DNA of 64,000 nucleotides. Source: Pseudomonadota bacterium (GTDB lineage: Bacteria > Pseudomonadota > Alphaproteobacteria > Sphingomonadales > SMXR01). Within the stretch, counting starts at the first letter, position 1; each line of letters begins with the position of its first letter. The stretch is taken from contig JADFIA010000007.1 in NCBI GenBank assembly GCA_022566895.1, positions 1-64,000 on the forward strand. Reading direction: 5' to 3'. Of this stretch, positions 46,535-55,302 are shown piece by piece. The position numbers and the translations under genes are program-made. The notes beneath the pieces were generated by a model, which worked only from the letters and a program-made list of their open reading frames with translations, was not told the DNA's origin and searched no databases.

Positions 46535-47665
46535 CTATTCGCGCAGATCCTCGACCACGTCGGCCAGGCTGGCCAGGACCGCCCGGCCGAGATGACGGCA
46601 GCGCTCCGGCGACCAGCCGTACCGCGGGTCGGGCATATTGGCGTTATCCTTGAACGGCATCTCCAGGGTCATGGCCAGGCACTGAAACGTATGGGCCGTG
46701 TAATCGGTGCATTTGCGCAGGTCGGCGCTGTTCGGTTCGTCCAGCGGATAGCCGTGCTCGGTCTGAAAGTCGGGCGAGTGGCGCTTTAGCGCCTGCTTGA
46801 AATCCCCGCACAGCTTTAACAGCCGCTCGGAGACGTCCTGGATACCCTCGAAACCGGCGATGAAATTGTAGGGCAGGGCCTCGTCGCCGTGCACGTCCAT
46901 ATGAAAATCGACCCCGTTATCGGCCATCGCCTGGCGCACCAGGTAAACCTCCGGGCTGGCCTCGATCGACGGATCGTTCCATTCGCGGTTGAGGTTTTTG
47001 CCGGCCGCGTTGGTGCGCAGATGGCCGCGCCGCGAGCCATCGGGGTTCATATTGGGCACCACATAAAAGCGGCAGCGCTCGAGCAGCGCCTTGGCTACCG
47101 GGTCGTCCTGGTCCAGAAGCCGCTCCAAAAAGCCCTCCATCCACCACTCGGCCATAGATTCGCCGGGATGCTGGCGGGCGATGAACCAGATCGACAGGCG
47201 CTCGCCCTGGCCGTCGGCAATCTCCAGAAGGTCCATGTCCTGGCCGTCGAGGGTCTGGCCGAGCGCCGTCAAGGTGACCAGCGGCGAGGTCATCGCCTCG
47301 GCCAGGAGATCGGCGTGGCGCTCCATCGAATAGGGGGCGAAATAGGCGTAGTAGACGGCGTCCTCTTCGGGCGCGTGGCTGATGGTCAGCACGCCGTCCT
47401 TATACTCGGTATCGACGCGAAACCATTCGCCGCGGTCATAAGAGGCCACGGCGCGGTAATTTTCCCAGCCCGCCACGTAGGCACTGTCGCCGGCGTTGGT
47501 GATCCGCATGGTGCACCCCACGCCCTTGGCGCCGGTCAGCCGGAAATGAAACCATTGGTAAAAGTGCGATTCATTATCGATCCTGATTTCCAACTCGATA
47601 GCGTCTGCCGAATCGATCGATTTGACGATGATGTTCCCGGCATCGAAGCCGCTTGAAATTCGCAT
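46535..47665 (-). CDS. M14 zinc carboxypeptidase of the cytosolic carboxypeptidase (AGTPBP-like) group
   Basis: This 376-residue protein has two parts: an N-terminal beta-rich domain (about 1-115) as in cytosolic carboxypeptidases and an M14 catalytic domain (about 120-370). Zinc ligands are in ARQHPGESMAEWWMEG (His and Glu), with the third His in MDVHGDE. The substrate-carboxylate region is PNMNPDGSRRGHLR, and the catalytic Glu is in ALTLEMP-like AMTLEMPF. No signal peptide is seen, so it should be cytoplasmic. Eukaryotic relatives trim glutamates from tubulin; the bacterial substrate is not known. The ATG at 47665 (AGGGG upstream, MRISSGFDAGN) is preferred to one 51 bases earlier. Confidence 0.87.
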   Translation of the reverse strand: MRISSGFDAGNIIVKSIDSADAIELEIRIDNESHFYQWFHFRLTGAKGVGCTMRITNAGDSAYVAGWENYRAVASYDRGEWFRVDTEYKDGVLTISHAPEEDAVYYAYFAPYSMERHADLLAEAMTSPLVTLTALGQTLDGQDMDLLEIADGQGERLSIWFIARQHPGESMAEWWMEGFLERLLDQDDPVAKALLERCRFYVVPNMNPDGSRRGHLRTNAAGKNLNREWNDPSIEASPEVYLVRQAMADNGVDFHMDVHGDEALPYNFIAGFEGIQDVSERLLKLCGDFKQALKRHSPDFQTEHGYPLDEPNSADLRKCTDYTAHTFQCLAMTLEMPFKDNANMPDPRYGWSPERCRHLGRAVLASLADVVEDLRE

Positions 47666-47731
47666 ATTTATGCCCCTGATTTTCGCTCTGCTCTTAATTG
47701 GGTCCGAACGGACCAAGACTTTAGATCAAAG

Positions 47732-48313
47732 TTAGTCGACCGGCAATTCGACACGTATGGTCTCACCCGAGTTGCCGGGGAAATTCTCGAACAGGGCGGC
47801 CACCAGATAGGGCATCACGGCGCCCATATCGCCCCCCTGACCGCTGGTGACGCTGCGGCCTTCGAAAATCCGCTGGCCGGTCGCCGCATCCTCGATCACC
47901 AGATCGAGCCGGTAGGAATAATAAGTGCGGCGGCCGCCGCCGACATTAAACAGGCCCGAATAGCTGACCCCGACGTGGCGGCCATAATGACCCACACCAA
48001 TCCCGACTATCGGGCCGCTGCGCTCGGAGCCGATCTCGGCCAGGCCATAGCCCATCACCACCCGCAGATCCGGGGTCGCCTGGCCGGCCGCACTGTAGCC
48101 GTAGCGCTCCAGGTGGCGGCCCACGATATCGGCAAAGGAAGCAAACTCGAGCCCTTCAAGCCGTGGATCGGCCGCCACCACGGTGGCGCTCTGACCACCG
48201 ACCCGTGTGATCTGGTGAAAACGCGTCACCTCGGCCTCAAAACTTCTGGTGCAGCCGGCCAGCAGCAGCACAAGCGCGGCGAGGGAAAGGCTTGCGAAGC
48301 GGCTTGGTCGCAT
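47732..48313 (-). CDS. DUF4136-like lipoprotein
   Basis: This 193-residue predicted lipoprotein has a basic N-terminus, a hydrophobic stretch and a lipobox LLAGC with the modified Cys at residue 21. The mature domain has features seen in DUF4136 proteins: FHQI near the start, an internal HLERYGYSAAG, a Gly-rich centre (GIGVGHYG and FNVGGG) and YRLDLVIEDAATGQRIFEG near the end. The function is unknown. AAGGA stands before the ATG at 48313. It lies between an MFS transporter gene and the carboxypeptidase gene on the same strand, with gaps of 62 and 66 bp. Confidence 0.78.
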   Translation of the reverse strand: MRPSRFASLSLAALVLLLAGCTRSFEAEVTRFHQITRVGGQSATVVAADPRLEGLEFASFADIVGRHLERYGYSAAGQATPDLRVVMGYGLAEIGSERSGPIVGIGVGHYGRHVGVSYSGLFNVGGGRRTYYSYRLDLVIEDAATGQRIFEGRSVTSGQGGDMGAVMPYLVAALFENFPGNSGETIRVELPVD

Positions 48314-48375
48314 GATCTGTTCCTTAGTCTGCCCCTTGCGGCCCAAGCTTAACGCAGATCGCCGGCAAATGCACC

Positions 48376-49746
48376 TCAAGTGCTATTCGGCTGATCCTGC
48401 CAGGCTTCGGCCGCCTTGCGGGCCCGCAGGTAGGGCTTGAGGCAGAGCCACAGGAATCCGGTGGCCAGCGGGATGGCCAGGGCCGTGGTGGCGGCGATCG
48501 ACCAGCCGAGGCGCGCTTCGTCGGCAAACACAAAATCAGTAAATACAGCCACTACCGACGGCCCAAGGCCGAGGCCGATGAGGTTGATCACGAACAGATA
48601 CGAGGCGGTCACCAGGCCGCGCATCTGATTGGGCGTGATCGCCTGAAGGGCCGCCGCGCCGACCCCGTAAGGCACGCCGCTAAAGAACAAAGCGGCGGCG
48701 AGGAGCGAAAAAGCCATGGTCGGGTTCGGCATCAGCGGAAACAGCAAGGCCGGCAGAAACATCATCAGATTGCCGCCGATCGCCACCTTGATCTTGGCGC
48801 CGGCGTTGCCGCGCGCCTCCAGCCAGTCGGCCAGCCAACCGCCGGCCAAAAGTCCGGAGGTCGCGAAAACAAGCACCAAAAGACCGAACACATAGGCCAC
48901 GTCGGTGCGCGCCATATCGAAGGTGCGGATGAAAAACTCGGGCGTCCACGAGGCCGAAGCGTAGCCCACCAGCGCATGAAAAGCGAAGCCCAGAAACAGG
49001 GGCAGATAGAGCCTCCAGCGGCGGCCGATAAAGCCCAGGGCCTGTCTTAAGGTGATCTCGGCCGCGCCTTGGCCGCCCGCCCGGCGCATCAGGCCGCGTC
49101 GTTTCGGCTCGCGGACCGTAAGCATGACCAGGACGAACAATAGCCCGGGCAGGCCGACCGCGATGAAGGTCACCTGCCAGGCCTTGATCTGGCCCAAGAG
49201 CGGCAGTACCACCTCGCCGGCCTCGGCCACCAGGGCGATCACCGCGCCGCCGAGAATAAAGGCCAGCCCGGTGCCGAGATAGACCCCGGCGAAATAGAAG
49301 CTCAAGGCGCGGGCGTGCTTTTCCTTGGGAAAATAGTCGGCGATCATCGAATAGGCGGCCGGCGACAGGGTCGCTTCGCCGACCCCGACCCCAATGCGGG
49401 CCGCAAACAGCTGCGCGTATGTGCGTGCCAGGCCGCAGGTTACGGTCATCAGGCTCCACAGGAATATGCCGACCGAGATGATCGTGCGGCGGTTATAGCG
49501 GTCCACCAGGCGGCCGATCGGCAGACCCAACAGCGTGTAAAAAGAGGCAAAGGCGAGCCCCTGCAGCAGGCTGATCTCAAAATCAGAAAGGCCGAGATCT
49601 TCCTTGATCGGACCAACCAGCAACGAAATGATCTGCCGGTCGATGAACGAGAGCGTATAGGCGAGGGTCAGGATGACCACCACGTACCAGGCGTAGCCGG
49701 GCCGGTGCCAGTCGTTGCCGGCTTTGACTTCCGATAGCTCCTGCAT
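48376..49746 (-). CDS. MFS transporter, spinster-like
   Basis: This 456-residue 12-helix transporter of the major facilitator superfamily has the loop 2-3 motif A in GLPIGRLVDRYNRRTI. Loop elements such as FIDRQIISLLVGPIKEDLGLSD and ARIGVGVGEATLSPAAYSMI are typical of the spinster-like group common in sphingomonads and related bacteria. The substrate is not predictable. The start is the ATG at 49746. No regulator lies nearby. The 393 bp upstream hold the candidate RNA and promoters described for that region. Confidence 0.88.
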   Translation of the reverse strand: MQELSEVKAGNDWHRPGYAWYVVVILTLAYTLSFIDRQIISLLVGPIKEDLGLSDFEISLLQGLAFASFYTLLGLPIGRLVDRYNRRTIISVGIFLWSLMTVTCGLARTYAQLFAARIGVGVGEATLSPAAYSMIADYFPKEKHARALSFYFAGVYLGTGLAFILGGAVIALVAEAGEVVLPLLGQIKAWQVTFIAVGLPGLLFVLVMLTVREPKRRGLMRRAGGQGAAEITLRQALGFIGRRWRLYLPLFLGFAFHALVGYASASWTPEFFIRTFDMARTDVAYVFGLLVLVFATSGLLAGGWLADWLEARGNAGAKIKVAIGGNLMMFLPALLFPLMPNPTMAFSLLAAALFFSGVPYGVGAAALQAITPNQMRGLVTASYLFVINLIGLGLGPSVVAVFTDFVFADEARLGWSIAATTALAIPLATGFLWLCLKPYLRARKAAEAWQDQPNST

Positions 49747-49867
49747 TGAAAAGCAATCCCCTCTGCTGCCCGGACGCCCGGCGAAATCTGGCAGAGCCGC
49801 CGCTCAAAGTCTACGAAAGACTGCGCAGAAACCGGCCCGGTCCCCGCCGTATTTCGCCATTCGCCAA

Positions 49868-49896
49868 GTGACGCCGGGCCGGGAATGTGTTATCAT
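49868..49896 (+). promoter_or_regulatory. Possible sigma-70 promoter of a structured RNA
   Basis: GTGACG and TATCAT are separated by 17 bases, close to -35 and -10 consensus. The expected start near 49903 is exactly where the folded segment begins. Part of the 393-bp stretch without a protein gene. Confidence 0.4.
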
Positions 49897-49902
49897 TCGT
49901 CC

Positions 49903-50018
49903 GCTCATCACATATGGGCTTTTTGGCTCACACAGCCTCGGCTGCAAGTGAGATGATGACCGCCACTTCCTAGCGGCGGAGAGAAGGCGACCCTTACGGC
50001 CGGGGGCCGCCTTCTGCA
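49903..50018 (+). ncRNA. Candidate structured RNA upstream of rpmJ
   Basis: Three helices follow one another in about 115 bases: an outer stem TCATCA/TGATGA enclosing CTCAC/GTGAG and CAGC-CTCG-GCTG, then CCGC/GCGG, then an 11-bp stem with one mismatch, AGAAGGCGACC/GGCCGCCTTCT, at 49982-50016. I do not recognise it as 6S, SRP RNA, tmRNA or a riboswitch class I know. No T-run follows, so it may be a leader or a processed RNA rather than a free terminator-ended transcript. Between MFS start and rpmJ, no open frame is convincing. Confidence 0.35.
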
Positions 50019-50055
50019 TTGATGTCCAAGCTTTCGGATGCCTTTACCTGCCGTG

Positions 50056-50085
50056 TTGACAATCAGCGCCGTGATGCCCTATGTT
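50056..50085 (+). promoter_or_regulatory. Sigma-70 promoter of rpmJ
   Basis: A perfect TTGACA is followed after 18 bases by TATGTT. The expected start is near 50092, giving a leader of about 48 bases before the rpmJ ATG. It lies downstream of the folded segment, so rpmJ can be made independently of it. Confidence 0.72.
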
Positions 50086-50139
50086 CCGGCGCCGAACCGC
50101 CCCCTGCGGGCGGCTGGCGACTTTGAGAAGGCTGGCCCG

Positions 50140-50265
50140 ATGAAGGTACGGAACTCTTTGAAATCCCTGAAAGGACGGCATCGCGACTGTCGCGTGATTC
50201 GCCGTAAGGGTCGCACCTACGTCATCAACAAGACGAATCGCCGCTTCAAGGCCCGCCAGGGCTGA
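50140..50265 (+). CDS. rpmJ: 50S ribosomal protein L36
   Basis: This 41-residue very basic protein, [20 protein letters not shown] and onward, is L36 of the short alphaproteobacterial type. It keeps one Cys and lacks the full zinc-binding set of the E. coli form. The start is fixed by the family and by GAGAAGG eight bases upstream. The longer frame extending to 50038 is only leader. It converges on pyk with a three-base gap. Confidence 0.96.
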   Translation: MKVRNSLKSLKGRHRDCRVIRRKGRTYVINKTNRRFKARQG

Positions 50266-50268
50266 TCC

Positions 50269-51717
50269 TCATAATTTGTCTTTGCGCAATTCATCGCCGG
50301 TAATCCAGGCGATGTGCAGGGCGTTGGTCGAGCCGGGGGTGCCGAAGGGCACGCCGGCGGTAATCACTATCCGCTCGCCGGGGCCGGCCAGACCCTGCTT
50401 CAGGGCCATGCGCCGAGCCTTGCCGATCATCTCCTCGAACGAAGTGACGTCTTCGGTCTTGAGCGTCTGCAGCCCCCACACCAGGCACAGCTTGCGGGCC
50501 ACGTCGAGATTGGGGGTCAGGGCCAGGACCGGCGCCTCGGGCCGCTCGCGGGCCGCCCTCAGCGCGGTCGAGCCGCTGGTCGTGAAGGTGACGATCGCCG
50601 CCGCCTTGATGTTGCCGGTCACCAGCCGCGCGGCGGCCGTTATGGCGTCCTCGGCGGTGCCCGAGAGTAAGGCCGCCGCGGCCGGCTCGTCGGCCAGATA
50701 ATAGGGGTCCCGTTCGGCCTGCCGGGCCACCTTGTCCATCACCCTGACGGTCTCCACGGGATGTTTGCCGATCGCCGTTTCGGCCGACAGCATCACCGCG
50801 TCGGCGCCCTGGTATACCGCGTTGGCGACGTCCGAAACCTCGGCCCGGGTCGGCACCTGCGAGGTGACCATAGTCTCGAGCATTTGCGTGGCCACCACTA
50901 CCGGCTTGCCGAGCTGGCGTGCTTTCTTGATGATTTCGCGCTGGATGCTGGGCACGTCTTCAACATTCATCTCGACCCCGAGATCGCCGCGCGCCACCAT
51001 CGCTGCGTCAGCCATCTCGAGGATCTGATCCAGATGGGCCAGGGCCGAGGGTTTTTCGATCTTGGCCAACACCCCGGCCCGGCCCTGGATAAGTTTACGC
51101 GCCTCGGCCACATCGGCCGGCCGCTGCACGAACGACAGGGCCACCCAATCGACCCCCTCGGAGAGGGCAAAATCGAGATCCCGGCGGTCCTTTTCGGTCA
51201 GCGCCGCCAGCGGCAGAAACACCCCCGGTACGTTGACACCCTTGTGGTCGCTTAAAGTGCCGCCCAGCGTTATCCGGCATTCGGCCTTCTCGGGGCCCGC
51301 TTTTTCCACTTCGAGATGCAGCCGGCCGTCATCCAGAAGCACCTGGTCGCCGACCTTTAGCGCCTTGAACACCTCGACATGGGGCAAATTGACCCGCTTG
51401 GCGCTGCCCGGCTTGTCCGAAGAATCGAGCGTAAACGCCGCGCCGTCCTGCAGCTCGGCCGAGCCGCCCTTAAACTTTCCGAGGCGAATCTTCGGCCCCT
51501 GCAGATCGGCCATAATGGCGATCGGCCGGTCCACAGCCTCCTCGACCTTGCGGACATTGCGGATCAACTGGGTCTGCGCCTGCCGGTCGCCGTGGCTCAT
51601 ATTGATCCGAAATACGTCGGCTCCGGCCTCGTGCATGGCTTGGATAATCTCGGGCTCACGGCTCGCCGGGCCGAGAGTGGCAATGATGCGGGTTTTTCTG
51701 AGGTCGCAGCTGGCCAC
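50269..51717 (-). CDS. pyk: Pyruvate kinase
   Basis: This 482-residue enzyme transfers phosphate from phosphoenolpyruvate to ADP in glycolysis. The motifs are INMSHG, IMADLQGPKIRLGKF, DWVALSFVQRPADV, KIEKPSAL, MVARGDLGVE and the VVVATQMLETM-PTRAEVSDVANAV region, ending with SAETAIGKHPVE. The C-terminal allosteric domain (about 350-482) is present. The start is GTG at 51717 and gives the expected family N-terminus CDLRKTRIIATLGPAS. It is divergent from the N-formylglutamate amidohydrolase gene, a neighbourhood common in alphaproteobacteria. Confidence 0.96.
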   Translation of the reverse strand: MASCDLRKTRIIATLGPASREPEIIQAMHEAGADVFRINMSHGDRQAQTQLIRNVRKVEEAVDRPIAIMADLQGPKIRLGKFKGGSAELQDGAAFTLDSSDKPGSAKRVNLPHVEVFKALKVGDQVLLDDGRLHLEVEKAGPEKAECRITLGGTLSDHKGVNVPGVFLPLAALTEKDRRDLDFALSEGVDWVALSFVQRPADVAEARKLIQGRAGVLAKIEKPSALAHLDQILEMADAAMVARGDLGVEMNVEDVPSIQREIIKKARQLGKPVVVATQMLETMVTSQVPTRAEVSDVANAVYQGADAVMLSAETAIGKHPVETVRVMDKVARQAERDPYYLADEPAAAALLSGTAEDAITAAARLVTGNIKAAAIVTFTTSGSTALRAARERPEAPVLALTPNLDVARKLCLVWGLQTLKTEDVTSFEEMIGKARRMALKQGLAGPGERIVITAGVPFGTPGSTNALHIAWITGDELRKDKL

Positions 51718-51858
51718 GATTTTCTGTCCCGCTTTCGAGGGCGCTGCCCTCTGTTTTCCCCTTCGGATATGGTCTATGGTGCGCTGATTCCAAGCGGTCC
51801 GTCCAGTGGTTTCTGGCGCGCCGCGGCGGCGGAAATGGGCGATATTGAGGATTTTGCG

Positions 51859-52617
51859 ATGCCGGAGCCAACCGTTCTCAATCCCGATGCGGCGTCGCGC
51901 TTACTCCTGTTTATCGATCACGCGAGCAACCACGTGCCCGAGGAATTCGATGCCCTGGGGCTGCGGCAGGATGCCCTGGCCGAGCATATCGGCTGGGATA
52001 TCGGGGCGGCGACGCTGGCCCACGGGCTGGCCAAGCGCCTGACCCTGCCGACCGTGTTGGCGGCGGTCTCGCGGCTGGTGGTCGATACCAACCGCGATCC
52101 CTCGGATGCGCTGGCCGTCCCCGAATATTCAGACGGCATCCTGATCCCCGGTAATATGGGGCTGCCTTTCGAGCTGCGCCGCCAGCGCTTCGAACGCTAT
52201 CACCAGCCGTTTCACGACGCTTGCGGGCGCCTGATTATCGAGGCGCTGAGGCGCGGCGTCGAGCCGATGCTGATCGGCCTGCACAGCTTTACGCCGCAGA
52301 TGCGGGGCGAGGAACCGAGACCCTGGGAGGTCGGCGTTATGTGGGGCCACGACGACAAGCTGGCCGTACCGCTGGTCGAGTTTTTCAAGGGCCGCGGCCT
52401 CAACGTAGGCCAAAACGAACCCTATTCCGGCCAGCCGCCGGGCAGCGTCTTTTACACCATGGCCCGCCACGGCGCCGTCAACAAATTGCCGCACGCCCAG
52501 ATCGAAGTGCGCAACGACCAGATCGCCGATGCCGAGGGCATCGCCAAATGGACCGATCTTCTGGCCGACGCCTTGCGGCATCTCGACGGCGCGGTCAGCG
52601 CCGCGACCGGCCCTTGA
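51859..52617 (+). CDS. N-formylglutamate amidohydrolase family protein
   Basis: This 252-residue zinc amidohydrolase is of the FGase (HutG-like) family. Recognisable parts are LLFIDHASNHVPEEF, the metal-site region VSRLVVDTNRDPSD, ERYHQPFHDACG and LIGLHSFTPQM, with a final HAQIEVRNDQIAD. In histidine breakdown such enzymes hydrolyse N-formylglutamate, but isolated copies like this one have no known pathway here. The ATG at 51859 with TTGAGG upstream gives the normal start. In-frame ATGs at 51769 and 51835 would add 30 or 8 residues. A strong Shine-Dalgarno links it to the next gene. Confidence 0.88.
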   Translation: MPEPTVLNPDAASRLLLFIDHASNHVPEEFDALGLRQDALAEHIGWDIGAATLAHGLAKRLTLPTVLAAVSRLVVDTNRDPSDALAVPEYSDGILIPGNMGLPFELRRQRFERYHQPFHDACGRLIIEALRRGVEPMLIGLHSFTPQMRGEEPRPWEVGVMWGHDDKLAVPLVEFFKGRGLNVGQNEPYSGQPPGSVFYTMARHGAVNKLPHAQIEVRNDQIADAEGIAKWTDLLADALRHLDGAVSAATGP

Positions 52618-52628
52618 AGGAGAAGCCG

Positions 52629-52955
52629 ATGCAGACCACGACTTTGATCGATGAGGCTGGCCGGCGCGAGATTGAAGCGGCGGTGTTCCGGCGCCTGGTG
52701 GCCCATTTCCAGCACCGCACCGATGTCCAGAACATCGATCTGATGGGCTATAGCGGTTTTTGCCGCAACTGTCTGTCCAACTGGTACCAGGAGGCCGCCG
52801 AGGCCCAGGGGCTCGAACTGTCGAAGGACCAGGCCCGCCAGGCGGTCTACGGCATGCCCTACGCCGACTTCAAGGCCCGCTTCCAGAGCCCGGCGACGGA
52901 AGACCAGCTGCAGCGCATGGCCGACAGCGTGGCCAAAAACAAAGACCCTGATTAG
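52629..52955 (+). CDS. DUF1244 family protein
   Basis: This 108-residue cytoplasmic protein carries the DUF1244 core: FRRLVAHFQHRTDVQNIDLM, GFCRNCLSNWY and GLELSKDQARQAVYGMPYAD. The paired cysteines in CRNC may hold a metal or form a disulfide. The function is unknown. The ATG at 52629 is preceded by AAGGAG, and the gene follows the amidohydrolase by 11 bp, so they form an operon. This pairing beside pyk recurs in alphaproteobacteria as I recall. Its last four bases overlap the end of convergent murI. Confidence 0.92.
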   Translation: MQTTTLIDEAGRREIEAAVFRRLVAHFQHRTDVQNIDLMGYSGFCRNCLSNWYQEAAEAQGLELSKDQARQAVYGMPYADFKARFQSPATEDQLQRMADSVAKNKDPD

Positions 52956-53806
52956 GCCTTCTCGAATTCGATCTGGCGGCCGAGGAAGCGGCCGGCCAGG
53001 GCCGAGACGGCGGGGGGATGGCCAGTGGTTAAAAGCCGCACTTGGGCAGCGGCGCCTGCGGCGGCGCTGCCTTGGTGGGTGCGAAACTCCGGGTGGCGTG
53101 GGAGATAGTTTTCAAGCGAGGCGACGACGATGCGCGGCTGCGAGACGATCGTCGTGCCGGCCGGCAGGGCGGCCCGGAAGCGATCCTCGATCAGCGGGTA
53201 GTGGGTGCAGCCGAGGATGACGCCGTCGAAGGCTTGGAGCGCTTCGCGGGTCATCACTTCACCCACATAGCGATCGACAAGGGTCTGGATATCCTGGCCT
53301 GCGGCTCCAGCCTCGATTAGCCTGACCAGTCCCGGACAGGCTTGCTGGACGATACGAAACCAGGGCGCGCGCTTTTCGATCTCCTCCACATAGGCCCGGC
53401 TTCGCGTGGTGCATCGGGTGGCAAAGACCGCTACCGTCTGCCCAGGCTGGTTCGAAAGCCCCGGATTTTCCCGGTCCCATTCGAGCCCGGTCAGGGCTTC
53501 GACCATCGGCACCAGAATACCGAGGATCCGGCGCTCGGGGTAGGCGGTGGGCAGCCAGTTTTCCTGCAGGCTGCGCAAAGCCACGGCTGAAGCGGTGTTG
53601 CAGGCCAGGATCACCAGCCCGCAACCGTCGGCAAACAGGCGCGAGACGCCGCTCCGGGTAGCCGCCAAAATCTCGGGATTGCTCATACTACCGTACGGCG
53701 CCCGGGCGTGATCGCCGAGATAGATGAGCGGCTCGCCGGGCAATGCCTTTTGCACCGCATCGAGGATCGTCAGGCCCCCGGTTCCCGAATCAAAAAGACC
53801 AATCAT
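52952..53806 (-). CDS. murI: Glutamate racemase
   Basis: This 284-residue enzyme makes D-glutamate for peptidoglycan. The substrate loop is FDSGTGGLT at residues 5-13. The catalytic cysteines lie in ACNTAS and in GCTHYPLI. The YLGDHARAPYGS motif contacts the substrate. Length and motifs are complete. Its end overlaps DUF1244 by four bases on the other strand. Divergent from the cox subunit gene, with about 185 bp between starts. Confidence 0.95.
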   Translation of the reverse strand: MIGLFDSGTGGLTILDAVQKALPGEPLIYLGDHARAPYGSMSNPEILAATRSGVSRLFADGCGLVILACNTASAVALRSLQENWLPTAYPERRILGILVPMVEALTGLEWDRENPGLSNQPGQTVAVFATRCTTRSRAYVEEIEKRAPWFRIVQQACPGLVRLIEAGAAGQDIQTLVDRYVGEVMTREALQAFDGVILGCTHYPLIEDRFRAALPAGTTIVSQPRIVVASLENYLPRHPEFRTHQGSAAAGAAAQVRLLTTGHPPAVSALAGRFLGRQIEFEKA

Positions 53807-53991
53807 ACCCTGTGCACCGTCGCCAATTTCCGGCCCGACTATGGCCGATCACCCCCGGGGCCGGTCAAGCGCCGAATGACATTAATATGGCACCTCGATA
53901 CGGCACATCGCGGCTGTTGCACCCTCGGGCCGGGGGCGCTAAGGTCGGCTCCGGAATCGACCGGGCCGGTCACAGGCACCAGGGGAGCGGG

Positions 53992-54117
53992 ATGCCCGAA
54001 AACGACGAATTCGTCCAATCCAAGCACCATCAATACGCCGTTTTCACGCGGCTTGTGTTTTGGCTGATCGCCGGAACTTTCCTGACGCTGGCCGCCCTGG
54101 CGGTGATCTTTTTCTAG
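53992..54117 (+). CDS. aa3-type cytochrome c oxidase subunit IV (short alphaproteobacterial type)
   Basis: This 41-residue protein has a hydrophilic N-terminus (MPENDEFVQSKHHQYAVF) and one membrane helix. It resembles the tiny bacterial aa3 oxidase subunit IV found in Paracoccus and Rhodobacter, which packs at the edge of the oxidase complex but is dispensable. The ATG is preceded by AGGGGAG. Longer frames reach upstream to 53743 but cross the murI start. It ends 22 bp before pntAA, the usual position in many alphaproteobacteria. Confidence 0.82.
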   Translation: MPENDEFVQSKHHQYAVFTRLVFWLIAGTFLTLAALAVIFF

Positions 54118-54139
54118 AAGCCAACGAGGATCGACGATC

Positions 54140-55300
54140 GTGGCCATCAAAATCGCCGTCCTGAAGGAACGACAGCCCCACGAGGCGCGCGTGGCGGCGA
54201 CCCCGGATACGGTCAAAAAACTTATCGGGTTTGGCTTCGAGGTGAGCATCGAAAAAGGCGCCGGCAGCGGCGCCAGCCTGACCGACCAGGGGTTCAAGGC
54301 GGCCGGCGCGACGATCGCCGGCGAGGCCAAGGCGGCGCTTTCGGGGGCCGGCATGGTGCTTAAAGTCCAGTCGCCCTTAAGGGGCGGCGAGGGGGCCATC
54401 GACGAACTGGCACTGTTCGATAAGGGCGCCATCCTGATCTCGATCCTCAATCCCTTCGGCGACCGCGAGGGCATCGCAGCCTTGGCCGCGGCGGGAGTGG
54501 AGGCCTATGCCATGGAGTTGATGCCGCGCATCACCCGGGCCCAGTCGATGGACGTCCTGTCCTCGCAATCCAACCTGGCCGGCTACAAGGCGGTGCTCGA
54601 TGCGGCGGCGGAATACGGCCGCGTCTTTCCGATGATGATGACCGCCGCCGGCACCGTCGCTCCGGCCAGGGTTTTTGTCATGGGGGCCGGGGTGGCCGGC
54701 CTGCAGGCCATCGCCACGGCCCGGCGCCTGGGGGCCATCGTCTCGGCCACCGACGTGCGGCCGGTGGCCAAGGAGCAGGTCGAAAGCCTGGGCGCCAGTT
54801 TCGTGATGGTCGAATCGGACGAGACGCAAGAGGCCGAGACGGCCGGCGGCTACGCCAAGGAAATGAGCGATGAGTACAAACGCCGGCAAGCCGAACTGAT
54901 AGCGGCGCATATCACCAAGCAGGACATCGTGATCACCACCGCCCTGATCCCGGGCCGCCCGGCCCCGGTTCTGATCAGCGATAAGATGATCGCATCGATG
55001 AAGCCCGGCTCGGTGATCGTCGATCTGGCGGTCGAGCAGGGCGGCAACGTCAGCGCCTCGAGAGCCGGCGAGGTGGTCGAGGCGGGGCTCGTCAAGATCA
55101 TCGGGCACCTCAATGTGCCGGCCCGGCTGGCCGCCGATACCAGCGCTTTATACGCCCGCAATCTGTTGAATTTCGTCGAACTGCTGGCCGACCGGGAAAA
55201 TCCGGGCCGCCTGGCGATCGACTACCAGGACGAGATCGTGGCCGGGACGCTGGCCACCCGCGGCGGCGCGGTGGTGCACCCCTCGCTAAAGGAGAAATAG
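54140..55300 (+). CDS. pntAA: NAD(P) transhydrogenase subunit alpha, part 1 (domain I)
   Basis: This 386-residue soluble NAD(H)-binding domain of the proton-translocating transhydrogenase resembles alanine dehydrogenase. The start is MAIKIAVLKERQPHEARVAA, with ALELMPRITRAQSMD-like AMELMPRITRAQSMD, SSQSNLAGYKAV and the nucleotide loop MGAGVAGLQAIATARRLGA. Here the alpha chain is split: this part ends before the membrane segment, which is the next gene. The GTG start has GAGGA upstream. The complex makes NADPH from NADH with the proton gradient. Confidence 0.95.
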   Translation: MAIKIAVLKERQPHEARVAATPDTVKKLIGFGFEVSIEKGAGSGASLTDQGFKAAGATIAGEAKAALSGAGMVLKVQSPLRGGEGAIDELALFDKGAILISILNPFGDREGIAALAAAGVEAYAMELMPRITRAQSMDVLSSQSNLAGYKAVLDAAAEYGRVFPMMMTAAGTVAPARVFVMGAGVAGLQAIATARRLGAIVSATDVRPVAKEQVESLGASFVMVESDETQEAETAGGYAKEMSDEYKRRQAELIAAHITKQDIVITTALIPGRPAPVLISDKMIASMKPGSVIVDLAVEQGGNVSASRAGEVVEAGLVKIIGHLNVPARLAADTSALYARNLLNFVELLADRENPGRLAIDYQDEIVAGTLATRGGAVVHPSLKEK

Positions 55301-55302
55301 AC

